The notes: generated by a model from the letters alone, not told the origin. Counted from the first letter of the stretch, positions 46,804 to 58,037 are shown. The stretch: DNA of 63,407 nt from Pseudomonas rubra (GCF_028656935.1 NZ_JAMDGZ010000023.1:1-63407); one strand, 5' to 3'. Numbers and translations are program-made.

Positions 46804-47357
46804 TCAACGAAATCAAGAAGGACGCGCAAGAGCGCATGCAGAAGTCGCTGGAATCCCTGGCGCACGCCTTTAGCCGCATTCGTACCGGCCAGGCGCACCC
46901 TAGCATTCTGGAAGGCGTCATGGTGCCTTACTACGGTGCCGATACGCCGATCAAGCAAGTGGCCAGTATCACCGTGAAAGATGCGCGTACCCTGCAGGTC
47001 GTGGCATTCGAGCGCAACATGCTGGGCGCTGTCGACAAGGCAATCGGCAGTGCGGGCCTGAACCTCAATCCGACCAACCTGGGCGAATTGCTGCTGATTT
47101 CCATGCCGGCCCTGACTGAGGAGACCCGCAAGGGCTTCACCAAGCAGGCGCGTGACGCTGCTGAAGACGGTCGTATTGCCGTGCGCAACATCCGTCGTGA
47201 TGCGCTGAGCCAGCTCAAGGATCTGGTCAAGGAGAAGGAAATCAGCGAAGACGACGAGCGTCGCGCCGCTGACGACATCCAGAAGCTGACCGACAAGTTC
47301 GTGGCCGAGATCGAAGTTGCCGTCAAGCAGAAAGAAAAGGACCTGATGGCCGTTTAA
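46800..47357 (+). CDS. frr: Ribosome recycling factor
   Basis: RRF with EF-G splits the post-termination ribosome. The 185-residue product has the conserved [37 protein letters not shown] and RNIRRDA segments, and the C-terminal helix ending in LMAV. Length matches E. coli Frr (185). Start overlaps pyrH stop; uppS follows 18 bases later. Confidence 0.98.
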   Translation: MINEIKKDAQERMQKSLESLAHAFSRIRTGQAHPSILEGVMVPYYGADTPIKQVASITVKDARTLQVVAFERNMLGAVDKAIGSAGLNLNPTNLGELLLISMPALTEETRKGFTKQARDAAEDGRIAVRNIRRDALSQLKDLVKEKEISEDDERRAADDIQKLTDKFVAEIEVAVKQKEKDLMAV

Positions 47358-47375
47358 GGGCCGGGACTTTTTTTA

Positions 47376-48131
47376 ATGGAAAAGACCAAGCAAGGTGTGT
47401 CCCCGACGGTGCCGCGCCATGTCGCGATCATCATGGATGGGAATAATCGCTGGGCGAAGAAGCGTCTGTTGCCCGGTGTAGCCGGGCACAAGGCCGGTGT
47501 GGATGCGGTGCGCGCGGTCATCGAGGTGTGCGCCGAGGCCAAGGTCGAGGTGCTGACCCTGTTCGCCTTCTCCAGTGAAAACTGGCAGCGCCCGGCCGAA
47601 GAGGTCGGGGCGTTGATGGAGCTGTTCTTCTCGGCCTTGCGCCGGGAAGCCAAGCGACTCAACGACAACAACATCAGCCTGCGTATCATCGGTGATCGCT
47701 CACGCTTCCACCCTGAGCTGCAGGCCGCCATGCGCGAGGCCGAAGCGCTGACCGCAGGCGCTAACCGTTTTATCCTGCAGATCGCCGCCAACTATGGCGG
47801 TCAGTGGGATATCGCCCAGGCCGCCCAACGCCTCGCGCGTGAAGTCCAGGCCGGTCACCTGCGCCCGGAGGACATCACCCCCGAGCTGCTGCAGACCTGC
47901 CTGGCCACGGGTGACCTGCCGCTGCCCGATCTGTGCATTCGTACCGGTGGCGAGCGTCGCATCAGCAACTTCCTGTTGTGGCAACTGGCCTACGCCGAGT
48001 TGTACTTTTCCGACCTGTTCTGGCCGGACTTCAAACACGAGGCCATGCGCAACGCGCTGGCCGATTTCGCTTCGCGCCAGCGCCGCTTCGGGAAAACCAG
48101 CGAGCAGGTTGAAGCTGGAGCCCGTGCTTAA
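47376..48131 (+). CDS. uppS: Undecaprenyl diphosphate synthase
   Basis: UppS makes the C55 carrier for peptidoglycan and O-antigen. The 251-residue Z-type prenyltransferase shows HVAIIMDGNNRWAKKR (catalytic Asp), FAFSSENWQRP and the C-terminal RTGGERRISNFLLWQLAYAE with YFSDLFWPDF. The start ATG 47376 follows GGGCCGGGAC. The stop TAA overlaps the cdsA start ATG by one base (TAATG). Confidence 0.97.
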   Translation: MEKTKQGVSPTVPRHVAIIMDGNNRWAKKRLLPGVAGHKAGVDAVRAVIEVCAEAKVEVLTLFAFSSENWQRPAEEVGALMELFFSALRREAKRLNDNNISLRIIGDRSRFHPELQAAMREAEALTAGANRFILQIAANYGGQWDIAQAAQRLAREVQAGHLRPEDITPELLQTCLATGDLPLPDLCIRTGGERRISNFLLWQLAYAELYFSDLFWPDFKHEAMRNALADFASRQRRFGKTSEQVEAGARA

Positions 48132-48946
48132 TGCTTAAACAACGCATTATTACTGCGCTGATCCTGTTGCCGATCGCCCTGGGTGGTTTCTTCCTGTTGA
48201 GCGGTGTTGATTTCGCCCTGTTCATCGGTGTGGTGGTTACCCTGGGTGCCTGGGAGTGGGCGCGCCTGGCCGGCCTGGTCGCGCAAACCCTGCGGGTCGC
48301 CTACGCGGCGGTAGTCGCCGGGTTGCTGATGCTGCTCTACCTGATGCAAGAGCTGGCGCCCTGGGTGCTGGGGGCTTCGGTACTGTGGTGGGGGCTGGCA
48401 ACCTGGTTGGTGCTGACCTATCCGCGCAGCAGCGAGCTGTGGGCCAGTGCTGCCTGTCGCCTGCTGATCGGCCTGCTGATCCTGCTGCCGGCCTGGCAAG
48501 GCCTGGTGCTTCTCAAACAATGGCCGCTGGGCAACTGGCTGATCATGGCGGTGATGGTGCTGGTTTGGGGGGCGGACATCGGTGCGTACTTCTCCGGCCG
48601 CGCCTTCGGCAAGCGCAAGCTGGCCCCGCAGGTCAGCCCGGGCAAGAGCTGGGAGGGCGTCTATGGCGGCCTGGCCCTGAGCCTGGTGATCACTGCGGCA
48701 GTGGGCCTGTACCGCGACTGGAGCGTTGGCGAGTTGATGCTCGGCCTGTTCGGCGCCGCCGTCGTGGTGCTGGTCTCTGTGGTCGGCGACCTGACCGAAA
48801 GCATGTTCAAGCGTCGCTCGGGGATCAAGGACAGCAGTAACTTGCTGCCTGGCCACGGTGGCGTACTGGATCGCATCGACAGCCTCACAGCGGCGATCCC
48901 GGTATTTGCGGTACTGCTCTGGGCAGCCAATTGGGGCGTGATGTGA
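48131..48946 (+). CDS. cdsA: Phosphatidate cytidylyltransferase
   Basis: CdsA makes CDP-diacylglycerol in the inner membrane from phosphatidate and CTP. The 271-residue protein has about eight membrane segments and the signature [20 protein letters not shown] followed by [12 protein letters not shown] near the C-terminus, plus [12 protein letters not shown]. It overlaps dxr by GTGA. Confidence 0.96.
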   Translation: MLKQRIITALILLPIALGGFFLLSGVDFALFIGVVVTLGAWEWARLAGLVAQTLRVAYAAVVAGLLMLLYLMQELAPWVLGASVLWWGLATWLVLTYPRSSELWASAACRLLIGLLILLPAWQGLVLLKQWPLGNWLIMAVMVLVWGADIGAYFSGRAFGKRKLAPQVSPGKSWEGVYGGLALSLVITAAVGLYRDWSVGELMLGLFGAAVVVLVSVVGDLTESMFKRRSGIKDSSNLLPGHGGVLDRIDSLTAAIPVFAVLLWAANWGVM

Positions 48947-50133
48947 GCGGCGTGCAGCGTATTACCGTACTGGGTGCAACCGGCTCGATCGGCCTGAGTA
49001 CCCTCGATGTGATTGCCCGTCATCCACAGCGCTACCAGGTGTTCGCCCTGAGCGGCTACTCGCGCCTGCAAGAGCTGTTGGCCCTGTGTGTGCGCCACGT
49101 CCCGGCGTTTGCCGTGGTGCCCACCGCCGATGCTGCGCAGCAGTTGCGTGAGGGCCTGCGCGGTGCAGGTTTGCGCACTGAGGTGCTGGTCGGCGAAGAG
49201 GGCTTGTGCCAGGTGGCCGCTGCTGCCGAGGTCGATGCGGTCATGGCCGCGATCGTCGGTGCTGCGGGCCTGCGCCCAACCCTGGCGGCGGTCGAGGCAG
49301 GCAAGAAGGTGTTACTCGCCAACAAGGAAGCGCTGGTGATGTCTGGCGCCTTGTTCATGCAGGCAGTTCGGCGCAGTGGCGCGGTGCTGCTGCCGATCGA
49401 CAGCGAGCACAACGCGATCTTCCAGTGCCTGCCGGGTGATTATTCCCGTGGCCTGGACCAGGTTGGCGTGCGCCGCATTCTGTTGACCGCCTCGGGTGGG
49501 CCGTTTCGCGAAACACCGATGGCCGAGCTCATGGATGTCAGTCCGGAGCAGGCTTGCGCCCACCCGAACTGGTCCATGGGGCGCAAGATCTCGGTCGACT
49601 CGGCCAGCATGATGAACAAGGGGCTGGAGCTGATCGAGGCCTGCTGGCTGTTCGACGCCCAGCCTGGTCAGGTCGAGGTAGTGGTGCACCCACAAAGCGT
49701 GATTCACTCGCTGGTCGATTATGTCGACGGTTCGGTGCTGGCCCAGTTGGGCAATCCGGATATGCGCACGCCGATCGCCAGTGCCCTGGCCTGGCCGGAA
49801 CGTATCGATTCGGGTGTGGCGCCACTGGACCTGTTCGCGGTTGCGCGCCTGGACTTCAAGGCGCCGGATGAGCAGCGTTTCCCTTGCCTGCGTTTGGCCC
49901 GTGAGGCCGCCGAGGCGGGTAACAGCGCGCCGGCCATGCTCAATGCGGCCAATGAAGTGGCGGTGGAGGCTTTTCTCCAGCGGCGCATCCGCTTCCCAGA
50001 GATCGCGAGTATCATCGAACAAGTGCTCGATCAGGAGCCGGTGGTTGCAGTCGAGTCGCTCGATGCGGTGTTTGTCGCCGATCAGCGCGCGCGCCAACTG
50101 GCCGGACAATGGTTGGCTCATCACGGCCGCTGA
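48943..50133 (+). CDS. dxr: 1-deoxy-D-xylulose-5-phosphate reductoisomerase
   Basis: Dxr (IspC) converts DXP to MEP using NADPH, the committed MEP step for isoprenoids. The 396-residue product shows the NADPH site [17 protein letters not shown], the metal site [15 protein letters not shown] and [30 protein letters not shown] 48943 is chosen because it gives the expected N-terminus; it overlaps the cdsA stop. Sensitive to fosmidomycin in the family. Confidence 0.97.
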   Translation: MSGVQRITVLGATGSIGLSTLDVIARHPQRYQVFALSGYSRLQELLALCVRHVPAFAVVPTADAAQQLREGLRGAGLRTEVLVGEEGLCQVAAAAEVDAVMAAIVGAAGLRPTLAAVEAGKKVLLANKEALVMSGALFMQAVRRSGAVLLPIDSEHNAIFQCLPGDYSRGLDQVGVRRILLTASGGPFRETPMAELMDVSPEQACAHPNWSMGRKISVDSASMMNKGLELIEACWLFDAQPGQVEVVVHPQSVIHSLVDYVDGSVLAQLGNPDMRTPIASALAWPERIDSGVAPLDLFAVARLDFKAPDEQRFPCLRLAREAAEAGNSAPAMLNAANEVAVEAFLQRRIRFPEIASIIEQVLDQEPVVAVESLDAVFVADQRARQLAGQWLAHHGR

Positions 50134-50190
50134 GGTCTGGCGCTTTAGTGCGTCGGGCCCGGTGCCGCTGAACGTCATTCGGAGAAAGAC

Positions 50191-51543
50191 ATGAGTGCGC
50201 TCTACATGATTATCGGCACCCTGGTGGCATTGGGTGTGCTGGTCACCTTTCACGAATTCGGCCACTTCTGGGTGGCCCGGCGTTGCGGCGTCAAGGTTTT
50301 GCGTTTTTCCGTAGGTTTTGGCCCGGCGTTGCTGCGCTGGCATGACCGCTACGGCACCGAGTTCGTGGTCGCGGCCATTCCGTTGGGCGGTTATGTGAAG
50401 ATGCTCGACGAGCGTGAAGGTGAAGTGCCTCGCGATCAGGCCGATCAATCCTTCAACCGCAAGAGTGTGCGTCAGCGTATTGCGATCGTTGCTGCGGGGC
50501 CGGTGGCCAACTTTCTTCTGGCCATTTTCTTCTTCTGGATCCTGGCCATGGTCGGTACCCAGCAGGAGCGCCCGGTCATCGGTGGGGTTGAGGCCGGCAG
50601 TATCGCCGAAGTGGCCGGGCTCAAAGCCGGTCAGGAAATTGTTTCGATTGATGGCAAGCCAACCAGTGGCTGGGCTGCGGTCAATCTGCAGCTCATCCGC
50701 CGCCTGGGCGAGAGCGGCCAGTTGCACATCAGTGTGCGTGAAGAGGGTGCGACGGTCGACAGCCCTCATGTGCTGACCCTGAACAACTGGCTCAAGGGTG
50801 CCGACGAGCCGGATCCGATCCGTTCGCTGGGCTTGCGCCTTTGGCGCCCGGCGTTGCCGCCGGTGCTGGCCGAACTTGATCCAAAAGGTCCGGCCCAGGC
50901 GGCAGGGCTTAAGACCGGCGACCGCCTGCTGACCCTGGATGGCCAGGCGTTGAATGACTGGCAGCAGGTGGTTGATACCGTGCGCGGTCGTGCGGGCAGC
51001 AAGATCGTCTTGGGTATCGAGCGTGACGGTGCGCCACTGCAACTGCCGGTCATTCTGGCCAGTCGCGGTGAAGGTGATTCGGCCAAAGGTTACCTGGGGG
51101 CGGGGGTCAAGGCGGTGAAGTGGCCGGATGCCATGCTTCGCGAGGTCAGCTACGGGCCGCTGGAGGCCGTAGGGGAGGGGGTTTCCCGGACCTGGAGCAT
51201 GAGTGTTCTGACCCTCGAATCGCTGAAGAAAATGCTGTTCGGCGAGCTCTCGGTAAAAAACTTGAGCGGACCGATAACCATTGCTAAAGTGGCGGGCGCT
51301 TCGGCCCAGTCCGGCGTTGGAGATTTCCTGAATTTCCTCGCCTACCTGAGCATTAGCCTGGGGGTTCTTAACTTGCTGCCCATTCCTGTACTGGATGGGG
51401 GGCATTTGCTGTTCTACCTGATTGAGTGGGTGCGTGGTCGTCCGCTCTCGGATCGGGTGCAAGGTTGGGGGGTCCAGATCGGTATCAGTTTGGTAGTCGG
51501 GGTGATGTTGCTTGCCCTGATCAACGATTTGGGTCGACTGTAA
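50191..51543 (+). CDS. rseP: RseP-family site-2 intramembrane protease
   Basis: RseP (MucP/YaeL) cleaves the anti-sigma factor RseA/MucA within the membrane during envelope stress. The 450-residue product has the HEFGH metal site at residues 21-25 in TM1, two PDZ domains (about 110-290), and the third ligand Asp in VLDGGHLLFY. In pseudomonads this controls AlgU and so alginate. The 57-base gap to dxr has no terminator. Confidence 0.96.
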   Translation: MSALYMIIGTLVALGVLVTFHEFGHFWVARRCGVKVLRFSVGFGPALLRWHDRYGTEFVVAAIPLGGYVKMLDEREGEVPRDQADQSFNRKSVRQRIAIVAAGPVANFLLAIFFFWILAMVGTQQERPVIGGVEAGSIAEVAGLKAGQEIVSIDGKPTSGWAAVNLQLIRRLGESGQLHISVREEGATVDSPHVLTLNNWLKGADEPDPIRSLGLRLWRPALPPVLAELDPKGPAQAAGLKTGDRLLTLDGQALNDWQQVVDTVRGRAGSKIVLGIERDGAPLQLPVILASRGEGDSAKGYLGAGVKAVKWPDAMLREVSYGPLEAVGEGVSRTWSMSVLTLESLKKMLFGELSVKNLSGPITIAKVAGASAQSGVGDFLNFLAYLSISLGVLNLLPIPVLDGGHLLFYLIEWVRGRPLSDRVQGWGVQIGISLVVGVMLLALINDLGRL

Positions 51544-51617
51544 CGCTTCGCTCAATTGCGAACCTGTCGCGTCCCGCGACGGGTCGTTTATTGCCAGTTG
51601 GAATAAGAAAGGACTTC

Positions 51618-53978
51618 ATGAAACGTCTGCTGCTAACTGCGGTTCTCGCCGTACTGATGATCGCTGAAGTTCACGCCGAGTCCTTCACCATCTCCGATAT
51701 TCGTGTCAATGGTCTGCAGCGGGTTTCCGCGGGCAGCGTTTTTGGTGCCTTGCCATTGAACGTCGGCGATGAGGCCGATGACCGGCGCTTGGTGGAATCC
51801 ACCCGGTCCCTGTTCAAGACCGGTTTCTTCCAGGACATCCAACTGAGCCGGGACGGCAACGTCCTGATCATTACCGTGGTCGAGCGTCCTTCGGTGTCGA
51901 GCATCGAGATCGAAGGCAACAAGGCCATCAGCACCGAAGACCTGATGAAAGGCCTGAAGCAGTCCGGTCTGTCCGAAGGTGAAATCTTCCAGCGTGCCAC
52001 CCTTGAAGGTGTACGTAACGAGCTGCAACGCCAGTATGTCGCCCAAGGCCGCTACTCGGCCGAGGTTGACACCGAAGTGGTGCCGCAGCCGCGCAACCGT
52101 GTGGGCCTGAAGATCAAGATCAACGAAGGCACCGTTGCCGCGATCCAGCATATCAACGTGGTCGGCAACACCGTCTTCCCTGATGAAGACCTGATCGGCC
52201 TGTTCGAGCTCAAGACCACCAACTGGCTGTCGTTCTTCAAGAACGATGACAAGTACGCCCGCGAAAAACTTTCCGGCGACCTGGAACGTCTGCGTTCCTA
52301 CTACCTGGACCGCGGCTACATCAACATGGACATCGCTTCCACCCAGGTGTCGATCACCCCGGACAAGAAGCACGTCTACATCACCGTCAACGTCAACGAA
52401 GGAGAGAAGTACACCGTTCGTGACGTCAAACTCTCCGGTGACCTCAAGGTGCCTGAGGACCAGGTCAAGTCGCTGCTGCTGGTGCAGCCGGGCCAGGTGT
52501 TCTCGCGCAAGGTGATGACCACCACGTCCGAGCTGATCACCCGCCGTCTGGGTAACGAAGGCTACACCTTCGCCAACGTCAACGGCGTGCCACAGCCGCA
52601 CGATGACGATCACACTGTCGATATCACCTTCGTGGTCGACCCAGGCAAGCGTGCCTATGTCAACCGCATCAACTTCCGCGGCAACACCAAGTCCGAAGAC
52701 GAAGTGCTGCGCCGCGAAATGCGCCAGATGGAAGGCGGCTGGGCTTCGACCTACCTGATCGACCAGTCCAAGACCCGTCTGGAGCGCCTGGGCTTCTTCA
52801 AGGAAGTCAACGTCGAAACCCCGGCCGTACCGGGTACCGACGACCAGGTCGACGTCAACTACAGCGTCGAAGAGCAAGCCTCCGGTTCGATCACCGCGAG
52901 CGTCGGTTTCGCCCAGAGTGCGGGCCTGATCCTCGGTGGTTCGATCAGCCAGAACAACTTCCTGGGTACCGGTAACAAGGTGTCCCTCGGCCTGACCCGT
53001 AGTGAGTACCAGAGCCGCTACAACTTCGGCTACGTAGATCCCTACTGGACTGCCGACGGCGTCAGCCTGGGCTACAACGCCTTCTATCGCACCACCGACT
53101 ACGATGACCTCGACGTCGACGTGGCCAGCTATGCGGTCGACAGTCTGGGTGCCGGTGTCAGCGTCGGCTACCCGATCAGCGAAACCTCGCGCTTGACCTT
53201 TGGCCTGACCGTACAGCAGGACGAGATCAAGACCGGCAAGTACACCGTTGATGAGATCTTCAAGTTTGTCAACGATGAAGGCGACAAGTACCTGAACTTC
53301 AAGGCGTCGGCCGGCTGGTCCGAGTCGACCCTGAACAAGGGTGTACTGGCTACTCGTGGTCACTCGCAAAGCCTGGTGCTGGAAGCCACCACCCCGGGTA
53401 GCGACCTGTCGTTCTTCAAGCTGGATTACCGTGGCCAGCTGTTCAAGCCGATTACCAACGATTACACCCTGCGCCTGCACACCGAGCTGGGCTATGGTGA
53501 CGGGTTTGGCGGTACTTCCGGCCTACCGTTCTACGAGAACTACTACGCCGGTGGTTTCAACTCGGTACGTGGTTTCAAGGACAGCAGCCTGGGTCCACGC
53601 AGCACCCCGAGCCGTGGTGCAGCTGTGACCGGTAACCAAGGCACTATCGCCGACCCGGATCAGGATCCGCTGCCGTTCGGTGGTAACGTCCTCGTTCAGG
53701 GCGGTATGGAACTGCTGTTCCCGCTGCCGTTCGTCAAGGATCAGCGCTCGCTGCGCACCTCGGTCTTCTGGGATGTGGGTAACGTTTTCGACACCAACTG
53801 CGGTTCCAAGCCGGACTGCGAGAAGGTCGGCCTGTCGGGCTTGGCCAGTTCCGTCGGCCTGGGCGTAACCTGGATTACCGCACTCGGTCCGCTGAGCTTC
53901 AGCCTGGCAATGCCGATCAAGAAGCCAGACGAAGCCGATACCCAGGTGTTCCAATTCTCTCTGGGTCAGACCTTCTAA
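51618..53978 (+). CDS. bamA: Outer-membrane protein assembly factor BamA
   Basis: BamA folds beta-barrel proteins into the outer membrane. The 786-residue precursor has a signal peptide of 20 residues (MKRLLLTAVLAVLMIAEVHA), five POTRA domains (about 21-420) and a 16-strand Omp85 barrel. The loop motif VRGF is at about residue 650 in SVRGFKDSSLGPR. The C-terminal Phe (FSLGQTF) is the expected barrel end. ATG 51618 is chosen, preceded by AAAGGAC; an upstream in-frame ATG lies inside rseP. Essential gene. Confidence 0.97.
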   Translation: MKRLLLTAVLAVLMIAEVHAESFTISDIRVNGLQRVSAGSVFGALPLNVGDEADDRRLVESTRSLFKTGFFQDIQLSRDGNVLIITVVERPSVSSIEIEGNKAISTEDLMKGLKQSGLSEGEIFQRATLEGVRNELQRQYVAQGRYSAEVDTEVVPQPRNRVGLKIKINEGTVAAIQHINVVGNTVFPDEDLIGLFELKTTNWLSFFKNDDKYAREKLSGDLERLRSYYLDRGYINMDIASTQVSITPDKKHVYITVNVNEGEKYTVRDVKLSGDLKVPEDQVKSLLLVQPGQVFSRKVMTTTSELITRRLGNEGYTFANVNGVPQPHDDDHTVDITFVVDPGKRAYVNRINFRGNTKSEDEVLRREMRQMEGGWASTYLIDQSKTRLERLGFFKEVNVETPAVPGTDDQVDVNYSVEEQASGSITASVGFAQSAGLILGGSISQNNFLGTGNKVSLGLTRSEYQSRYNFGYVDPYWTADGVSLGYNAFYRTTDYDDLDVDVASYAVDSLGAGVSVGYPISETSRLTFGLTVQQDEIKTGKYTVDEIFKFVNDEGDKYLNFKASAGWSESTLNKGVLATRGHSQSLVLEATTPGSDLSFFKLDYRGQLFKPITNDYTLRLHTELGYGDGFGGTSGLPFYENYYAGGFNSVRGFKDSSLGPRSTPSRGAAVTGNQGTIADPDQDPLPFGGNVLVQGGMELLFPLPFVKDQRSLRTSVFWDVGNVFDTNCGSKPDCEKVGLSGLASSVGLGVTWITALGPLSFSLAMPIKKPDEADTQVFQFSLGQTF

Positions 53979-54022
53979 GGTCTGCCCCTTGCTAACGACA
54001 ACGGATTCTGTAGGAGTGCATC

Positions 54023-54526
54023 GTGCGTAAGTTGACTCAACTGGCAGTACTGGCTGCGACCCTGATCGCAACCCCGGCTTTCGCCGAAATGAAGGTAGCG
54101 GTGCTGAACTATCAAATGGCCCTGCTCGAGTCGGATGCGGCGAAGAAGTACGCCGTCGATGCCGAGAAGAAGTTTGGTCCGCAACTGACCAAGCTGAAAA
54201 ACCTGGAAAGCAGCGCCAAGGGCATCGCCGACCGCATTCGTGCCGGTGGTGACAAGATGGCTCAGCCTGAGCGCGAGCGCCTGGAGCTGGAATACAAGCA
54301 GAAAGCCCGTGACTTCCAGTTCCAGTCCAAGGAACTGAACGAGTCCAAGGCCGTAGCTGACCGCGAGATGCTCAAGCAACTGAAGCCAAAACTCGACGGC
54401 GCGGTTGAAGAAGTGATCAAGAAAGGCGGTTTCGACCTGGTTCTCGAGCGTGGCGCGGTCATTGATGTCAAACCTCAGTACGACATCACCCGCCAGGTCA
54501 TCGAGCGTATGAATCAGTCCCGTTGA
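54023..54526 (+). CDS. skp: Periplasmic chaperone Skp (OmpH)
   Basis: Skp holds outer-membrane proteins in the periplasm on their way to BamA. The 167-residue precursor has a signal peptide ending AFA at about residue 21. Long helical arms follow (about 45-120), with [14 protein letters not shown] as the coiled-coil part. The GTG start 54023 is preceded by TAGGAG. It lies 44 bases downstream of bamA. Confidence 0.94.
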   Translation: MRKLTQLAVLAATLIATPAFAEMKVAVLNYQMALLESDAAKKYAVDAEKKFGPQLTKLKNLESSAKGIADRIRAGGDKMAQPERERLELEYKQKARDFQFQSKELNESKAVADREMLKQLKPKLDGAVEEVIKKGGFDLVLERGAVIDVKPQYDITRQVIERMNQSR

Positions 54527-54528
54527 TC

Positions 54529-55584
54529 ATGACCGTGACCATGAAACTCGGCCAGCTGGCCGAGTTCCTCGGCGCCACCCTGAGTGGCCCCGAGGAGCTG
54601 GAAATCACTGGCCTGGCGACCCTTCAGGAAGCCGGGCCGGGGCAGTTGAGCTTCCTCGCCAACCCGCAGTACCGCAAGTACCTGGGCGAAAGCCACGCGG
54701 CAGCGATTCTGCTCAAGGCAGATGACGCCGAAGGTTTTGCCGGCAATGCGCTGATCGTTCCCGACCCGTACCTTGCCTATGCGCGCATCTCCCACCTGTT
54801 CGATCCGAAGCCCAAGGCTGTAGCGGGAGTCCATCCCAGCGCCGTGGTAGCCAGCGATGCCCAGGTGGATGTCAGCGCCAGCATCGGTGCTTGCGCGGTG
54901 ATCGAGAGCGGTGCGCAGATTGGCCCGGGCGTAACCATCGGTGCTCAGTGCTTCGTCGGCGCCCGTTGCGTGATCGGTGAGGGCGGTTGGTTGGCCCCGC
55001 GAGTAACCCTGTACCACGATGTGCGCATCGGCAAGCGCGTGGTCATCCAGTCCGGCGCGGTGATCGGGGGTGAAGGCTTCGGCTTTGCCAACGAGAAGGG
55101 CGTTTGGCAGAAGATCGCCCAGATCGGTGGCGTGAGCATCGGTGACGATGTCGAGATCGGGGTCAACACTGCAGTTGACCGCGGTGCCCTGGCCGACACC
55201 CGCATCGGTGACGGGGTCAAACTCGACAATCAGATTCAGATCGCCCATAACGTGCAGATCGGCGATCATACAGCGATGGCGGCGTGCGTCGGTATTTCCG
55301 GCAGTACCAAGATCGGCAAGCATTGCACCATCGCCGGCGGTGTCGGCATGGTTGGTCACATTGATGTCTGCGACAACGTTTTCGTATCTGGCATGACCAT
55401 GGTCACCCGCTCGATTACCGAGCCGGGCGCTTATTCTTCCGGTACGGCGATGCAACCGCTGGCTGAGTGGCGCAAGAGTGCCGCACGAATTCGCCAGTTG
55501 GATGAGATGTCAAAACGCCTTCAACAGCTGGAAAAGCGTATCGCCGCCGTGACCTCCGGCGATAATGCTTCATCAGAAGGCTGA
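54529..55584 (+). CDS. lpxD: UDP-3-O-(3-hydroxyacyl)glucosamine N-acyltransferase
   Basis: LpxD adds the second acyl chain in lipid A synthesis. The 351-residue product has an N-terminal uridine-binding domain (about 1-100), the hexapeptide beta-helix with [19 protein letters not shown], the catalytic-type His in [19 protein letters not shown] and a C-terminal helix with [14 protein letters not shown] 54529 is preferred; ATG 54541 is also possible. It starts two bases after skp. Confidence 0.96.
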   Translation: MTVTMKLGQLAEFLGATLSGPEELEITGLATLQEAGPGQLSFLANPQYRKYLGESHAAAILLKADDAEGFAGNALIVPDPYLAYARISHLFDPKPKAVAGVHPSAVVASDAQVDVSASIGACAVIESGAQIGPGVTIGAQCFVGARCVIGEGGWLAPRVTLYHDVRIGKRVVIQSGAVIGGEGFGFANEKGVWQKIAQIGGVSIGDDVEIGVNTAVDRGALADTRIGDGVKLDNQIQIAHNVQIGDHTAMAACVGISGSTKIGKHCTIAGGVGMVGHIDVCDNVFVSGMTMVTRSITEPGAYSSGTAMQPLAEWRKSAARIRQLDEMSKRLQQLEKRIAAVTSGDNASSEG

Positions 55585-55694
55585 TACCATTTCCTGATCA
55601 AGCGTGAGCAGCCCTAGACTGTCTCTTTGATTTGCTAAAGGAGCGCCGTGTGAAAACCGGCGCTCCCTATCTTTACTACAGGCTTCCCCCCGAA

Positions 55695-56135
55695 ATGATG
55701 GACATCAACGAGATTCGCGAATACCTGCCTCACCGTTACCCGTTCCTGTTGGTGGACCGGGTTGTGGAACTGGACGTCGAGGCTCAGCGCATTCGTGCCT
55801 ACAAGAATGTCAGCATCAACGAACCTTTCTTCAATGGTCACTTCCCGGCGCACCCGATCATGCCGGGCGTGCTGATCATCGAAGCCATGGCCCAGGCGGC
55901 CGGTATCCTTGGCTTCAAGATGCTCGACGTGAAACCTGCGGACGGTACCCTGTACTACTTCGTCGGTTCCGACAAACTGCGCTTCCGCCAGCCCGTGCTG
56001 CCAGGTGACCAGTTGATCCTCGAGGCCAAGTTCATCAGTTGCAAGCGCCAGATCTGGAAGTTCGCGTGCCAGGCGTCGGTCGACGGCAAGCCGGTATGCT
56101 CGGCCGAGATCATCTGCGCGGAACGTAAACTATGA
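55695..56135 (+). CDS. fabZ: 3-hydroxyacyl-ACP dehydratase FabZ
   Basis: FabZ dehydrates 3-hydroxyacyl-ACP in fatty acid elongation. The hot-dog enzyme has [11 protein letters not shown] and the active-site helix [21 protein letters not shown] (His and Glu). From ATG 55695 the product is the standard 146 residues. GTG 55650, in frame, has AAAGGAG at 55637-55643 and would give 161 residues with a short Tyr-rich extension; 55695 itself lacks a clear ribosome site. It overlaps lpxA by ATGA. Confidence 0.95.
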   Translation: MMDINEIREYLPHRYPFLLVDRVVELDVEAQRIRAYKNVSINEPFFNGHFPAHPIMPGVLIIEAMAQAAGILGFKMLDVKPADGTLYYFVGSDKLRFRQPVLPGDQLILEAKFISCKRQIWKFACQASVDGKPVCSAEIICAERKL

Positions 56136-56908
56136 GTTTGATTGACCCTCGGGCAATCATCGACCCCTCGGCAAAGCTTGCCGACGGTGTCGAGGTAGGC
56201 CCTTGGTCGATCATCGGTGCCGGGGTAGAGATCGACGAGGGGACCGTCATTGGTCCGCACGTGATTCTCAAGGGGCCGACCCGCATCGGTCGGCACAATC
56301 GCATCTACCAGTTTTCCTCGGTGGGCGAAGACACCCCTGACCTCAAATACAAGGGTGAAGCCACGCGCCTGGTGATTGGCGATCACAACGTGATCCGCGA
56401 AGGCGTGACCATCCATCGTGGCACCGTGCAGGACCGCGCGGAAACCACCCTGGGCGATCACAACCTGATCATGGCCTACGCCCACATCGGCCATGACAGC
56501 GTCATTGGCAACCATTGCATCCTGGTCAACAACACCGCATTGGCGGGCCATGTGCACGTGGACGACTGGGCGATCCTCTCCGGGTTCACCCTGGTGCATC
56601 AGTTCTGTCATATCGGCGCCCACAGTTTTTCCGGCATGGGCACGGCGATCGGCAAGGATGTACCGGCCTACGTCACCGTATTCGGCAACCCGGCCGAGGC
56701 GCGCAGCATGAACTTCGAGGGCATGCGTCGGCGTGGTTTCAGCGAAGACGCCATTCATGCCCTGCGCCGGGCCTACAAGGTGGTCTACCGCCAGGGCCTG
56801 ACCGTCGAGCAGGCAATTGCCGAGCTGGTAGAGCCGGCTAGCCAGTTCCCTGAAGTCGACGTGTTCCTCAAGTCGATCCAGAACTCCACCCGCGGCATCA
56901 CCCGCTGA
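56132..56908 (+). CDS. lpxA: Acyl-ACP--UDP-N-acetylglucosamine O-acyltransferase
   Basis: LpxA starts lipid A by acylating UDP-GlcNAc. The 258-residue product is a trimer built on a left-handed beta-helix of hexapeptides ([20 protein letters not shown] onward). The catalytic His is in [15 protein letters not shown] (about residue 122), and a helical C-terminus includes [15 protein letters not shown]. It overlaps fabZ by ATGA and is followed two bases later by lpxB. Confidence 0.97.
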   Translation: MSLIDPRAIIDPSAKLADGVEVGPWSIIGAGVEIDEGTVIGPHVILKGPTRIGRHNRIYQFSSVGEDTPDLKYKGEATRLVIGDHNVIREGVTIHRGTVQDRAETTLGDHNLIMAYAHIGHDSVIGNHCILVNNTALAGHVHVDDWAILSGFTLVHQFCHIGAHSFSGMGTAIGKDVPAYVTVFGNPAEARSMNFEGMRRRGFSEDAIHALRRAYKVVYRQGLTVEQAIAELVEPASQFPEVDVFLKSIQNSTRGITR

Positions 56909-56909
56909 C

Positions 56910-58037
56910 ATGGCCGAGCTTTGTGTAGCGCTGGTGGCGGGAGAGGCCAGCGGCGATATTCTCGGCGCCGGGTTGATGCGCGCGCTCAAGGCGCGCCATC
57001 CGCAGGTACGCTTCATCGGTGTGGGTGGGCCGTTGATGCAGGCAGAAGGCCTGACCTCGTACTTCCCGATGGAACGCCTGGCGGTGATGGGTCTGGTGGA
57101 GGTGCTAGGGCGCCTGCGCGAACTGCTCAAGCGCCGCAAGGAACTGATCCAGACCCTGATCGCCGAGCGCCCGGACGTGTTCATCGGCATTGATGCGCCG
57201 GACTTCACTCTCAATATCGAACTGAACCTGCGTAAAGCCGGGATCAAGACCGTGCATTACGTCAGCCCGTCGGTGTGGGCTTGGCGGCAAAAGCGTGTGC
57301 TGAAGATTCGCGAAGGCTGCGACCTGATGCTCACCCTGTTTCCGTTCGAAGCCAGGTTCTATGAAGAGAAGGGCGTGCCGGTGCGCTTTGTCGGCCATCC
57401 GCTGGCCGACAGCATTCCGCTGGACGCTGACCGTAACGCTGCCCGTGAACAGCTGGGTCTGGTCGAGGGGCCGTTGGTTGCCCTGATGCCCGGCAGCCGT
57501 GGCGGTGAGGTTGGTCGCCTGGGGGCGTTGTTCCTCGATACTGCCCAGCGTCTTCGTGAACTGGTACCTGGGGTGCATTTCGTTTCCCCTTGCGCCAATG
57601 CCGAACGCCGTGCCCAGCTTGAGCAGATGCTTCAGGGCCGCGACTTGCCGGTGACTCTGCTCGATGGTCGTTCGCACCAGGCCCTGGCCGCTTGCGATGC
57701 GGTGCTGATTGCCTCTGGTACCGCGACCCTTGAAGCCTTGCTGTTCAAGCGGCCGATGGTGGTGGCCTACCGTTTGGCGCCGCTGACCTACTGGATTTTG
57801 AAACGCCTGGTTAAAAGCCCGTACGTCTCCCTGCCCAACCTGCTGGCCCAGCGCATGCTGGTGCCCGAATTGCTGCAGGAAGCAGCCACTGCCGAGGCCC
57901 TGGCCCAGACCCTGGCGCCACTGGTGCAGGGCGGTGTGCAGCAGACCGAAGGTTTTGACCAGATCCACCGTACTTTACGCCGCGATGCCTCGAATCAGGC
58001 AGCTGACGCGGTGCTGACCCTGCTGGAAAGCCGATAG
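56910..58037 (+). CDS. lpxB: Lipid-A-disaccharide synthase
   Basis: LpxB couples UDP-diacylglucosamine with lipid X to make the disaccharide. The 375-residue GT19 enzyme shows [50 protein letters not shown]-like [12 protein letters not shown] and [19 protein letters not shown]. It is followed at once by rnhB (TAG then ATG). Peripheral inner-membrane enzyme. Confidence 0.97.
   Translation: MAELCVALVAGEASGDILGAGLMRALKARHPQVRFIGVGGPLMQAEGLTSYFPMERLAVMGLVEVLGRLRELLKRRKELIQTLIAERPDVFIGIDAPDFTLNIELNLRKAGIKTVHYVSPSVWAWRQKRVLKIREGCDLMLTLFPFEARFYEEKGVPVRFVGHPLADSIPLDADRNAAREQLGLVEGPLVALMPGSRGGEVGRLGALFLDTAQRLRELVPGVHFVSPCANAERRAQLEQMLQGRDLPVTLLDGRSHQALAACDAVLIASGTATLEALLFKRPMVVAYRLAPLTYWILKRLVKSPYVSLPNLLAQRMLVPELLQEAATAEALAQTLAPLVQGGVQQTEGFDQIHRTLRRDASNQAADAVLTLLESR

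Noticed and set aside
49312..51555. 747-codon minus-strand frame across dxr and rseP
   Set aside because: It spans two essential-type plus-strand genes and their gap; typical high-GC shadow.
51633..53480. 615-codon minus-strand frame opposite bamA
   Set aside because: Shadow of the bamA POTRA and barrel codons.
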